In this document: in pieces, positions 1 to 6,895 of the stretch
Layout: every line of letters starts with the position of its first letter
Numbering within the stretch: the stretch's first letter is position 1
Source of the DNA: an uncultured Neomegalonema sp.
Lineage (GTDB): Bacteria > Pseudomonadota > Alphaproteobacteria > Rhodobacterales > Rhodobacteraceae
Assembly: GCA_937958345.1 (NCBI GenBank)
Contig: CALGNW010000284.1
Location: 1-14,021 of the forward strand
Direction of reading: 5' to 3'
DNA: 14,021 bases
Program-made: the position numbers and the translations under genes
The notes under the pieces: generated by a model
Database searches by the model: none
Told to the model about the DNA's origin: nothing
What the model saw: the letters and a program-made list of their open reading frames with translations, nothing else

Positions 1-141
1 CTGATCGACAATGGCGCGCTGTCACTGGACGGACTGATTACGCATACCTCGCACGCTGACGCCGCATCGGATGCCTACGCGACGGCATTTTCTGATCCGG
101 GCTGTCTGAAAATGATCCTCGATTGGAGGGCTTCCGCATGA
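1..141 (+). CDS. bchC: BchC C-terminus (partial): bacteriochlorophyllide a dehydrogenase
   Basis: Only the last 46 codons are present; the gene enters from the left edge in frame 1 and stops at TGA 139-141. The tail contains LSLDGLITH and ends DPGCLKMILDW, close to the BchC C-terminus I remember from Rhodobacter. BchC is a zinc-type, NAD-dependent alcohol dehydrogenase relative that oxidises the 3-hydroxyethyl group of bacteriochlorophyllide to the 3-acetyl group. The visible part holds none of the catalytic or NAD-binding residues, so the call rests on this tail and on the next gene being bchX, its usual neighbour. Its stop overlaps the bchX start as ATGA (138-141), which suggests one transcript and coupled translation. 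Confidence 0.85.
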   Translation: MIDNGALSLDGLITHTSHADAASDAYATAFSDPGCLKMILDWRASA

Positions 142-1160
142 GCCTCGATGACGTACCTAACCTTCGTTCGGATGCGATGGGCGACCATCACGATCGTCTG
201 CGCGATGAGGCGAACGAAGAGCCGACCATGGAAGTTCCTATGTCGGAGCCGACCAAGAAAACACAGATCATCGCGATCTATGGCAAGGGCGGCATCGGTA
301 AGTCGTTTACGCTGGCGAACCTTAGTCACATGATGGCTGAACGTGGTCAGCGCGTGTTGCTGATCGGGTGTGATCCGAAATCTGACACAACGTCGTTGCT
401 GTTCGGCGGCAAAGCGTGCCCGACGATCATCGAAACTTCGACCAAAAAGAAACTGGCCGGAGAAGAAGTAAAGATCGGCGATGTTTGTTTTAAGCGGAAC
501 GGTGTTTTCGCGATGGAACTTGGCGGACCGGAAGTGGGTCGCGGGTGCGGCGGGCGCGGGATCATTCACGGATTTGAACTGCTCGAAAAACTGGGCTTTC
601 ACGATTGGGACTTTGACTACGTTCTGCTCGATTTCCTCGGTGATGTGGTTTGCGGCGGCTTCGGTCTGCCGATTGCGCGCGATATGGCACAGAAAGTAAT
701 CGTTGTCGGATCGAATGATCTTCAGTCACTTTATGTCGCGAACAACGTCTGCTCGGCTGTCGATTATTTCCGCAAGATGGGCGGCAATGTCGGGGTCGCG
801 GGTATCGTGATCAATAAGGACGACGGCACAGGCGAAGCTGCCGCTTTTGCAAAGGCTGTTGATATTCCGATCCTCGCGTCGATTCCTCAGGACGATGATC
901 TGCGCAAAAAATCGGCCAATTATCAGATCGTTGGTACCAACGAAACGCAATGGGGCAAGCTGTTCGAAGAGCTTGCGGATAATGTCGGTACCGCGCCGCC
1001 GTTGCGCCCGACGCCTCTGACACAGGACGGTTTGCTCGGGTTGTTTTCAGCCTCGCAAACCGGTGCGGATTTCGTTCTCGAGCCTGCAACGGACAAAGAC
1101 ATGCGCGGTAAAAACGCAGTCGTTAAAGAATCGCTGGAGGTTGTTTACGACGATGTTTGA
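138..1160 (+). CDS. bchX: Chlorophyllide a reductase iron protein, subunit X
   Basis: BchX (340 aa) is the NifH-like ATPase that passes electrons to BchYZ, which reduces ring B of chlorophyllide a to make the bacteriochlorin ring. The sequence shows a P-loop GKGGIGKS at residues 49-56, the following CDPKSDTT segment at 78-85, and the two cysteines that bridge a [4Fe-4S] cluster between two BchX copies: Cys137 in GRGCGGRG and Cys172 in VVCGGFG. A roughly 40-residue acidic leader precedes the P-loop, as is usual for BchX. I chose ATG 138 because GGAGG at 125-129 lies 8 nt upstream and the start overlaps the bchC stop. An in-frame TTG at 123 would add five residues and sits upstream of that site. 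The 3' end overlaps the next small frame by 8 nt. Confidence 0.97.
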   Translation: MSLDDVPNLRSDAMGDHHDRLRDEANEEPTMEVPMSEPTKKTQIIAIYGKGGIGKSFTLANLSHMMAERGQRVLLIGCDPKSDTTSLLFGGKACPTIIETSTKKKLAGEEVKIGDVCFKRNGVFAMELGGPEVGRGCGGRGIIHGFELLEKLGFHDWDFDYVLLDFLGDVVCGGFGLPIARDMAQKVIVVGSNDLQSLYVANNVCSAVDYFRKMGGNVGVAGIVINKDDGTGEAAAFAKAVDIPILASIPQDDDLRKKSANYQIVGTNETQWGKLFEELADNVGTAPPLRPTPLTQDGLLGLFSASQTGADFVLEPATDKDMRGKNAVVKESLEVVYDDV

Positions 1161-1251
1161 TCTTGATGAAATGGCCCGCGTTGACGAGGCCCTAAGCCGC
1201 ATGAATGACGACAATGCAGATGTGCATTCCGAAGAGGAAGCATCTGAATGA
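1153..1251 (+). CDS. Small acidic ORF between bchX and bchY (hypothetical, 32 aa)
   Basis: A short frame starts at ATG 1153, 8 nt inside the end of bchX, and stops at TGA 1249-1251, overlapping the bchY start as ATGA. GGAGG at 1136-1140 lies 12 nt upstream, which is longer than ideal. The 32-residue product begins MFDLDEMARVDEALSRMNDD, has 12 Asp/Glu against 2 Arg, no membrane segment and no cysteine; its first half could be a short helix. I do not recognise it. It exactly bridges the gap between bchX and bchY, so it may be a real peptide or a leader that carries ribosomes to the bchY start. The Glu run near its end is encoded by the purine-rich stretch that is also the likely bchY ribosome binding site, so the acidity is partly explained without any protein function. 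Confidence 0.45.
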   Translation: MFDLDEMARVDEALSRMNDDNADVHSEEEASE

Positions 1252-2771
1252 CCGATAACGCTTTCATCTCCGGTAACGATATACCGACCCCGTCCGAAGA
1301 CGGTATGGGCTGTCACTCCGCCGGCAAGATGGAGGCGGCGGCCCGTTCCGCCGGCAAATCTGAAATACTCGACCAATACGCTGCCGACTACCCGCAGGGA
1401 CCGCACGACAAGCCCCAAAGCATGTGCCCCGCATTCGGATCGCTGCGCGTCGGACTGCGCATGAGCCGTGTTGCCACGGTTCTGTCGGGTTCAGCCTGTT
1501 GTGTCTACGGACTGACTTTTGTCTCGCATTTCTACGGCGCAAGACGGTCGGTCGGGTACGTTCCGTTTAGCTCGGAAACGCTGGTCACCGGGAAATTGTT
1601 CGAGGATATTCGCGAGTCGGTCCATGACATGGCCGACCCTGAGAAATATGACGCAATCGTCGTCACGAACTTGTGCGTACCGACCGCGTCAGGTGTGCCG
1701 CTGCGTTTGTTGCCAAATGAGATTAACGGCGTCCGCATCGTCGGTATCGACGTGCCCGGCTTCGGTATTCCAACACACGCCGAAGCAAAAGATGTGCTGG
1801 CCGGTGCGATGCTGAAATACGCGCGGGAGGAGGCGGAAGCCGGTCCCGTTGCAACGCCTGCCTCCGGTAAAGCCGACCGCCCCACGGTTGCGCTGTTGGG
1901 CGAGATGTTCCCGCTGGACCCGATTTCGATTGGCGCGATGCTTGACCCGATGGGTCTTGCGGCCGGGCCGACGGTTCCGTGCCGTGAATGGCGGGAACTT
2001 TATTCGGCGCTGGATTGCGGCGCAGTCGCTGCGATTCATCCGTTTTATACCGCTGCTGTTCGCGAGTTTCAGGCGGCTGGACGTCCCATTGTCGGGTCCG
2101 CGCCGGTTGGCCACGACGGCACGGCGTCCTGGCTTGCGGCCATCGGTGACAAGTTCAATGTGAAGGCTGACAAAATTGCGGCGGCACAGAACCAGTTCCT
2201 GCCTGCGATCAAAGAGGCGCTTGCCGGTAAGAAAATCGACGGCACGATTACGCTTTCGGGCTATGAAGGGTCCGAGCTTTTGGTTGCGCGGTTGCTGATC
2301 GAAAGCGGCGCAAATGTTCCTTATGTCGGGACGGCCTGCGCGAAGAGTGACTGGTCCGTTGAGGATCGTGACTGGCTCGAAGCCAAGGGCGTCAAAGTTA
2401 AATTCCGTGCCAGCCTTGAAGATGACTGCTCAGCGATGGAAGCCATTAATCCCGACCTTGCAATCGGCACAACGCCGGTCGTTCAAAAGGCGAAAGAGCG
2501 CGGGACACCCGGTCTGTATTTCACGAATCTGATTTCTGCACGGCCTTTGATGGGACCTGCCGGTGCCGGGTCGCTGGCCGAGGTCGTTAATGCGGCCATC
2601 GGCAACAAGGGCCGCATGGACTCGATGAAGGCATTTTTCGAGGGCGTTGGTACAGGTGATACCGCTGGTGTCTGGGAGGGTTCGCCGAATGTCGACGACG
2701 GCTTCCGCGCACACCGCCAGAAAAAACTCGAAAAAGCCGCGCGTGCCGCCAAAGCTGCGGAGATGATCTGA
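1248..2771 (+). CDS. bchY: Chlorophyllide a reductase subunit Y
   Basis: BchY (507 aa) is one of the two NifDK-like catalytic subunits of chlorophyllide a reductase and pairs with BchZ. Cys60 (in QSMCPAFGS), Cys85 (in SACCVYG) and Cys143 (in NLCVPT) match, with a constant offset of two, the cysteines 62, 87 and 145 that I recall as cluster ligands in the Roseobacter denitrificans enzyme. The conserved block GPHDKPQSMCPAFGSLRVG is intact and the length is normal for the family. The start at ATG 1248 has AGGA at 1235-1238, 9 nt upstream, and overlaps the stop of the preceding small frame. The stop overlaps the bchZ start by one base (TGATG), so the Y and Z subunits are probably made in step. 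Confidence 0.97.
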   Translation: MTDNAFISGNDIPTPSEDGMGCHSAGKMEAAARSAGKSEILDQYAADYPQGPHDKPQSMCPAFGSLRVGLRMSRVATVLSGSACCVYGLTFVSHFYGARRSVGYVPFSSETLVTGKLFEDIRESVHDMADPEKYDAIVVTNLCVPTASGVPLRLLPNEINGVRIVGIDVPGFGIPTHAEAKDVLAGAMLKYAREEAEAGPVATPASGKADRPTVALLGEMFPLDPISIGAMLDPMGLAAGPTVPCREWRELYSALDCGAVAAIHPFYTAAVREFQAAGRPIVGSAPVGHDGTASWLAAIGDKFNVKADKIAAAQNQFLPAIKEALAGKKIDGTITLSGYEGSELLVARLLIESGANVPYVGTACAKSDWSVEDRDWLEAKGVKVKFRASLEDDCSAMEAINPDLAIGTTPVVQKAKERGTPGLYFTNLISARPLMGPAGAGSLAEVVNAAIGNKGRMDSMKAFFEGVGTGDTAGVWEGSPNVDDGFRAHRQKKLEKAARAAKAAEMI

Positions 2772-4228
2772 TGCTGGTTCAGGATCACGACAGAGCGGGT
2801 GGATATTGGGGCGCCGTTTATGCGTTCTGTGCCACAAAGGGTTTGCAGGTAGTTATCGACGGTCCCGTCGGGTGTGAGAATCTGCCAGTTACTTCTGTTT
2901 TGCATTATACGGACGGTCTGCCGCCGCACGAACTGCCTATCGTCGTGACCGGTTTGGGTGAAGAAGAACTTGGCCGCGACGGAACAGAGGGCGCGATGAA
3001 GCGGGCCTGGAACACGCTCGATCCCGCACTGCCCGCTGTTGTTGTTACCGGCTCGATCTCCGAGATGATCGGCGGCGGTGTTACACCTGAAGGCACAAAC
3101 ATTCAGCGTTTTCTGCCGCGCACCATTGACGAAGATCAATGGGAGGCCGCCGACCGTGCGATGACTTGGATCTTCACCGAGTTCGGTTGCACAAAGGGCC
3201 GCCCGCGCAAGACCACGCCATTGGCTGAAGGTCAAAAGCCGCGCGTCAATATCCTCGGCCCGATGTACGGCACGTTCAACATGCCCTCCGATGTTGCCGA
3301 AATCCGCCGCTTGATCGAAGGCATCGGTGCCGAGATCAACATGGTCATGCCACTCGGCTCGCATCTGGGCGAAATGCCAAAGCTGGTGAACAGCGAAGCC
3401 AATGTCGTCATGTATCGCGAGTTCGGTCGCGGCCTCGCCGAAGTGCTTGGTAAGCCGTATCTGCAAGCGCCGATGGGCGTTGAATCGACCACGAAATTTT
3501 TGCGCAAGCTCGGTGAGATGCTCGGCCTCGATCCTGAGCCGTTTATCGAACAGGAAAAGCATTCGACCCTCAAACCCGTCTGGGATTTGTGGCGATCGGT
3601 CACGCAAGATTTCTTTGCGACGGCGAGCTTTGCCATTGTCGCGAATGAGACCTACACGCGCGGCATTCAGAACTATCTCGAACACGAGCTCGGGTTGCCT
3701 TGTGCTTTCGCTGTGCCCCGTATTGCCGGCAAGAAAACCGACAATGATGCTGTTCGCCAGATGATGCACGAGAAGCGGCCTCTGGTCATTCTGGGGTCGA
3801 TCAACGAAAAAATGTACCTTGCCGAAATGAGCGGGGGCCATGGTCCGAAGCCCGCATTTATTCCGGCAAGCTTTCCGGGCGCTGCCATCCGGCGCGCGAC
3901 CGGAACGCCCATGATGGGCTATGCCGGTGCGACATATCTTTTGCAGGAAGTCTGCAACAGCCTGTTTGATGCGCTGTTTCATATCCTGCCGCTTGGCACT
4001 GAAATGGATGCTGCGGCGGCGACGCCGACCCGTCTGCGCCGTGATTTCCCGTGGGATCCGGACGCGCAGGCATTGCTCGACAAGATTGTCGAGGAGCACC
4101 CAATTCTTACCCGTATTTCGGCAGCGAAAACACTACGTGATCGCGCCGAAAAATCTGCCCTCGATTCCGGAGCCGACCGTGTGGTGCGCGAGACTGTCGC
4201 TGCCCTGCAAACCGGCTCTGGCGTTTAA
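2771..4228 (+). CDS. bchZ: Chlorophyllide a reductase subunit Z
   Basis: BchZ (485 aa) is the second catalytic subunit of chlorophyllide a reductase and completes the substrate site together with BchY. Cys35 in GPVGCENLP is the family's fourth cluster ligand. Other typical stretches include the segment around LGPMYGTFNMPSDV and a C-terminal part ending in PWDPDAQALLDKI and an Arg-rich helix. This C-terminal region (about residues 400-470) resembles the light-independent protochlorophyllide reductase relatives. The ATG at 2771 shares its A with the bchY stop. The end lies 27 nt before pufQ with no terminator-like hairpin between, so bch and puf may be read through as a superoperon, as known in Rhodobacter. 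Confidence 0.97.
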   Translation: MLVQDHDRAGGYWGAVYAFCATKGLQVVIDGPVGCENLPVTSVLHYTDGLPPHELPIVVTGLGEEELGRDGTEGAMKRAWNTLDPALPAVVVTGSISEMIGGGVTPEGTNIQRFLPRTIDEDQWEAADRAMTWIFTEFGCTKGRPRKTTPLAEGQKPRVNILGPMYGTFNMPSDVAEIRRLIEGIGAEINMVMPLGSHLGEMPKLVNSEANVVMYREFGRGLAEVLGKPYLQAPMGVESTTKFLRKLGEMLGLDPEPFIEQEKHSTLKPVWDLWRSVTQDFFATASFAIVANETYTRGIQNYLEHELGLPCAFAVPRIAGKKTDNDAVRQMMHEKRPLVILGSINEKMYLAEMSGGHGPKPAFIPASFPGAAIRRATGTPMMGYAGATYLLQEVCNSLFDALFHILPLGTEMDAAAATPTRLRRDFPWDPDAQALLDKIVEEHPILTRISAAKTLRDRAEKSALDSGADRVVRETVAALQTGSGV

Positions 4229-4245
4229 CGTCGTTTGTTGAAGAT

Positions 4246-4249
4246 GGAG
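4246..4249 (+). promoter_or_regulatory. Ribosome binding site deciding the pufQ start
   Basis: GGAG lies 6 nt before ATG 4256. Two upstream in-frame TTG codons (4235, 4238) and an ATG (4244) overlap or precede this site and have no comparable site of their own, so 4256 is preferred. Confidence 0.65.
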
Positions 4250-4255
4250 AACAAC

Positions 4256-4477
4256 ATGGCTGTTCAAACTCAAGATGCTCCGATGCGTTCGCGTGCTAAG
4301 CGCGAGCCGCGTGCCGAGTACTGGATCTATTTTGCGCTGCTGTTTGTCGTGCTTCTGCCAGCGACGGTGATCAAGCGTGTCGTCGGTTTTGTGACGGGCG
4401 TGTCGGCGCAGGAAAGCGTTCTGCGCGAGGCGCGAAGCGATGCGCACACTGCGGCGTCAATGATTTTCTCTGTCTGA
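4256..4477 (+). CDS. pufQ: PufQ, bacteriochlorophyll-related membrane protein
   Basis: This 73-residue protein has a charged N-terminus containing the PufQ-like block REPRAEYWIYFALLF, one membrane segment at about residues 22-40, and a short cytoplasmic-type tail. Length, position between bchZ and pufB, and the Arg-Pro-Arg-Ala-Glu-Tyr lead-in to the helix fit the PufQ family. PufQ is linked genetically to bacteriochlorophyll supply for the light-harvesting and reaction-centre proteins; its exact mechanism is not settled. It is the first gene of the puf group here. A longer product of up to 80 residues from upstream TTG codons is possible but less likely. Confidence 0.88.
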   Translation: MAVQTQDAPMRSRAKREPRAEYWIYFALLFVVLLPATVIKRVVGFVTGVSAQESVLREARSDAHTAASMIFSV

Positions 4478-4525
4478 AAAGGCGGAGTTTCGAGATCATT
4501 TTGCCTGCGTGCGGGTGAAATGCTG

Positions 4526-4547
4526 CTGATGGGCGAGCGCCGATCAG
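4526..4547 (+). promoter_or_regulatory. RNA hairpin A upstream of pufB
   Basis: CTGAT 4526-4530 pairs with ATCAG 4543-4547, then a G-G mismatch, then GGC 4532-4534 with GCC 4539-4541 around a 4-nt loop. Two G-T pairs could extend the base. There is no T-run after it, so it looks like an mRNA structure rather than a terminator. Position between pufQ and pufB suggests a role in processing or 5' protection of the pufBA message. Confidence 0.5.
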
Positions 4548-4555
4548 TGACTTGA

Positions 4556-4571
4556 CTGCGGGCAACCGCGG
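4556..4571 (+). promoter_or_regulatory. RNA hairpin B upstream of pufB, GNRA-type loop
   Basis: CTGCGG 4556-4561 pairs with CCGCGG 4566-4571 (one T-G pair) around the loop GCAA, a GNRA tetraloop that is unusually stable in RNA. It lies 8 nt after hairpin A and ends 16 nt before the pufB ribosome binding site at 4588. The AT-rich GGTTTTGATTG just after it would be single-stranded and could be a cleavage site; that is inference. Confidence 0.5.
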
Positions 4572-4599
4572 TTTTGATTGCTCAACTGGAGGTACCCAA

Positions 4600-4755
4600 A
4601 TGAGTGACAACGACGGCCTGTCTTTTACAGGCCTTTCCGAAGAACAGGCGCAGGAACTGCACTCTGTCTATATGAGCGGGCTTATTCTTTTCACCGCAGT
4701 TGCGGCGGTCGCTCACTTGGCAGTGCTGATCTGGCGCCCTTGGTTCTATCTTTAG
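4600..4755 (+). CDS. pufB: Light-harvesting 1 beta polypeptide
   Basis: PufB (51 aa) is the beta chain of the LH1 antenna ring that surrounds the reaction centre in the inner membrane. The conserved block EEQAQELHSVYMSGL, the membrane segment at about 23-45, the bacteriochlorophyll ligand His39 (in VAHLAV) and the C-terminal IWRPWFYL are all present; His21 is the second conserved histidine. The ATG at 4600 follows GGAGG 4588-4592 by 7 nt, a strong site suited to a protein needed in large amounts. An in-frame TTG at 4552 would add 16 residues unlike any LH1 beta and was rejected. pufA follows after 12 nt. Confidence 0.97.
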   Translation: MSDNDGLSFTGLSEEQAQELHSVYMSGLILFTAVAAVAHLAVLIWRPWFYL

Positions 4756-4767
4756 AGGAGGGATGAA

Positions 4768-4941
4768 ATGAGCAAGTTCTACAAAGTCTGGCTGATTTTC
4801 GACCCTCGCCGTGTGTTCGTAGCACAAGGCGTGTTCCTCTTCCTGCTGGCCGCGATGATTCACCTCGTCCTGCTCAGCACGGAACGTTACAACTGGTTCG
4901 AGGTCGCTCAGGCCGAAGAAATCGCGCGCGCGGCAGATTGA
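4768..4941 (+). CDS. pufA: Light-harvesting 1 alpha polypeptide
   Basis: PufA (57 aa) is the alpha chain of LH1 and pairs with PufB to hold two bacteriochlorophylls and carotenoid. It reads MSKFYKVWLIFDPRRVFVAQ at the N-terminus, nearly identical to the R. sphaeroides protein as I remember it, followed by a membrane helix (about 14-36) with the pigment ligand His31 (in MIHLVLL) and the conserved ERYNWFE after the helix. GGAGG 4757-4761 lies 6 nt before the ATG. An ATG at 4763 leads to a stop after two codons and was ignored. The C-terminal tail, rich in Ala and Glu, is variable in the family. Two hairpins follow the stop. Confidence 0.97.
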   Translation: MSKFYKVWLIFDPRRVFVAQGVFLFLLAAMIHLVLLSTERYNWFEVAQAEEIARAAD

Positions 4942-4983
4942 TCTGCTCCGCGTCTGTTTCTTTACCGAACCAGTCACAAAAAC

Positions 4984-5013
4984 GCTGCGGGCGTCATTCG
5001 TGACGGCCGCAGC
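4984..5013 (+). promoter_or_regulatory. Strong intercistronic hairpin 1 (pufA-pufL)
   Basis: GCTGCGG 4984-4990 pairs with CCGCAGC 5007-5013, followed by a G-G mismatch and CGTCA 4992-4996 with TGACG 5001-5005 around TTCG. That is 12 base pairs with no T-run after it. In Rhodobacter capsulatus, hairpins at this place block 3'-to-5' decay, giving a stable pufBA message and more antenna than reaction centre. The same role is inferred here. Confidence 0.8.
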
Positions 5014-5023
5014 AAACACCGCC

Positions 5024-5040
5024 TCTGATGGCTCATCAGA
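5024..5040 (+). promoter_or_regulatory. Intercistronic hairpin 2 (pufA-pufL)
   Basis: TCTGATG 5024-5030 and CATCAGA 5034-5040 form a perfect 7-bp stem with a 3-nt loop, 10 nt after hairpin 1 and 35 nt before the pufL ribosome binding site. It probably acts with hairpin 1 in differential mRNA stability. Confidence 0.7.
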
Positions 5041-5086
5041 TTGCGGGAAAGCATTCATTATCTGAGACCGAGAGCGGAGACCCATC

Positions 5087-5926
5087 ATGGCATTGCTCAG
5101 TTTCGAACGAAAATATCGTGTGAAGGGTGGTACGCTAATCGGCGGCGATCTTTTCGATTTTTGGGTCGGGCCTTTTTTCGTCGGCTTCTTCGGAGTCGCG
5201 ACCCTGTTTTTCGCCGCGCTTGGCACGGTTCTCATCTTCTATGGTGCAGCCATTCAGGGAACGTTCAATCCCTGGCTCATCAATATCCAACCGCCTGACC
5301 TGAGTTACGGTCTGGGAATGGCGCCGCTGAAAGAAGGCGGGCTGTGGCAGATTATTACGATTTGCGCCATTGGTGCTTTTGTAAGCTGGGCGCTGCGCGA
5401 GGTTGAAATTTGCCGCAAGCTGGGCATGGGATATCATGTTCCGTTCGCGTTCAGTGTTGCGATATTTGCGTATGTCACATTGGTCGTCATCCGGCCCGTC
5501 CTGATGGGCGCTTGGGGTCACGGATTCCCGTACGGAATTTTCAGTCACCTCGATTGGGTGTCGAATGTCGGATATTCCTATCTGCATTTCCATTATAATC
5601 CGGCGCATATGCTCGCAGTGACGTTCTTCTTTACAACGACACTCGCCCTCGCGCTGCACGGCGGCCTGATCCTCTCGGCGGCTAACCCTGAAAAGGGACA
5701 AGAGGTCAAAACCCCGGACCACGAAGATACATTCTTCCGCGATTTTATCGGCTACTCGGTCGGGACACTGGGCATTCACCGCGTCGGTCTGTTGCTCGCA
5801 CTCAATGCCGGATTCTGGTCCGCAATCTGTATCGTGATTTCCGGTCCGGTGTGGACGAAGGGGTGGCCTGAGTGGTGGAACTGGTGGCTTGAGTTGCCGA
5901 TTTGGCCAAACGCAGGAGTCATGTGA
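5087..5926 (+). CDS. pufL: Photosynthetic reaction centre L subunit
   Basis: PufL (279 aa) has five membrane helices and binds half of the special pair and the active electron-transfer branch. Without the initial Met it aligns gap-free to R. sphaeroides L through at least residue 230, so standard numbering applies: Glu104, His153 and His173 (bacteriochlorophyll ligands), His168, Tyr162, His190 and His230 (iron ligands), and Glu212 and Ser223 (proton path to QB) are all present. The LHFHYNPAH stretch differs from R. sphaeroides at L165 and L166. The ATG at 5087 follows GGAG 5076-5079 by 7 nt. The stop overlaps the pufM start by one base (TGATG), ensuring near-equal amounts of L and M. Confidence 0.98.
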   Translation: MALLSFERKYRVKGGTLIGGDLFDFWVGPFFVGFFGVATLFFAALGTVLIFYGAAIQGTFNPWLINIQPPDLSYGLGMAPLKEGGLWQIITICAIGAFVSWALREVEICRKLGMGYHVPFAFSVAIFAYVTLVVIRPVLMGAWGHGFPYGIFSHLDWVSNVGYSYLHFHYNPAHMLAVTFFFTTTLALALHGGLILSAANPEKGQEVKTPDHEDTFFRDFIGYSVGTLGIHRVGLLLALNAGFWSAICIVISGPVWTKGWPEWWNWWLELPIWPNAGVM

Positions 5927-6885
5927 TGATTGAATATCAGAACATCTTTAACCAGGTGCAGGTTCAGGGTCCCGCAGAGCTTGGGATCACGAACGGCCAA
6001 GGCATCGAGAAAGAACGCGGCGGCACGCCCTTTTTCTCGAAGATCATGGGCTGGATCGGCAATGCGCAGATTGGTCCGATCCATCTGGGGTTCTTCGGAT
6101 TGGTCTCGGTTATCACCGGTACGTTGGCGTTCAACATTATCGGGCTGAACATGCTGGCGCAGGTCGGCTGGTCTTTCCCAGAATTTCTGCGTCAGGGTTT
6201 CTGGCTGGCACTGGAGCCGCCGGGTCCTGAATGGGGATTGCGGATGCCGCCTCTCGATCAGGGCGGCTGGTACATCATCTGTAGTTTCTTTCTGCTGATT
6301 TCGGTCCTGAGCTGGTGGGTGCGCAGTTACGTGCGTGCCGCGGAATTGAAAATGGGCAAGCACGTTGCTTGGGCATTCGCCGCCGCGATCTGGCTGTTTC
6401 TGGTTCTTGGCCTTTTCCGTCCCGTTTTGATGGGATCGTGGTCAGAGGCAGTGCCTTACGGAATCTTCCCGCACCTTGATTGGACGACCGCGTTTTCGAT
6501 CCGCTACGGCAACCTTTACTACAACCCCTTCCACGCACTTTCGATTGTGTTCCTGTACGGGTCGGTTCTGTTGTTTGCGATGCACGGGGCGACGATCCTC
6601 GCCGTCTCCCGCCTTGGCGGCGACCGCGAGCTGGAGCAGATATTTGATCGGGGTACGGCCTCGGAACGTGCCGCTCTGTTCTGGCGCTGGACGATGGGTT
6701 TCAACGCCACGATGGAGGGGATTCACCGTTGGGCGTGGTGGTTTGCCGTGCTGACGCCGATTACCGGCGGCATCGGAATTCTGATCACCGGAACGCTTGT
6801 CGATAACTGGTATCTCTGGGCCGTCGAACACAGCTTCGCACCCGCCTATCAGGGCGAGTACGGCTACGAAGCCTATATTCCTTGA
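5926..6885 (+). CDS. pufM: Photosynthetic reaction centre M subunit
   Basis: PufM (319 aa) is the partner of PufL in the reaction-centre core. Numbered without the initial Met, it shows His182 and His202 (bacteriochlorophyll ligands), Tyr210, His219 and His266 plus Glu234 (non-heme iron ligands) and Trp252 (stacking on QA). Position M197 is Tyr, where R. sphaeroides has Phe. The C-terminus runs on past the last helix to end GYEAYIP, as expected where a bound cytochrome subunit is present. ATG 5926 shares a base with the pufL stop and has AGGAG 5914-5918, 7 nt upstream, inside pufL. An in-frame TTG at 5902 would add eight residues and was rejected. pufC begins 10 nt after the stop. Confidence 0.98.
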   Translation: MIEYQNIFNQVQVQGPAELGITNGQGIEKERGGTPFFSKIMGWIGNAQIGPIHLGFFGLVSVITGTLAFNIIGLNMLAQVGWSFPEFLRQGFWLALEPPGPEWGLRMPPLDQGGWYIICSFFLLISVLSWWVRSYVRAAELKMGKHVAWAFAAAIWLFLVLGLFRPVLMGSWSEAVPYGIFPHLDWTTAFSIRYGNLYYNPFHALSIVFLYGSVLLFAMHGATILAVSRLGGDRELEQIFDRGTASERAALFWRWTMGFNATMEGIHRWAWWFAVLTPITGGIGILITGTLVDNWYLWAVEHSFAPAYQGEYGYEAYIP

Positions 6886-6895
6886 GGAGCCGAGC

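Noticed and set aside
2483..4099. 538-codon open frame on the minus strand opposite bchZ
   Set aside because: It is the mirror of a clearly identified gene. Its product is rich in His, Arg and Gln with no domain I recognise, as expected from the complement of a GC-rich coding frame, and no ribosome binding site or partner gene supports it.
4552..4579. TTGACT followed by TTGATT as a possible promoter before pufB
   Set aside because: The -10 match is only three of six bases with a 16-nt spacer, and the spacer is occupied by hairpin B; an RNA processing region is the better reading.
4942..5086. Light-regulator site of the TGT-N12-ACA type in the pufA-pufL gap or near pufQ
   Set aside because: I looked for the PpsR/CrtJ pattern at these gaps by eye and found TGT triplets but none with ACA at the right distance.
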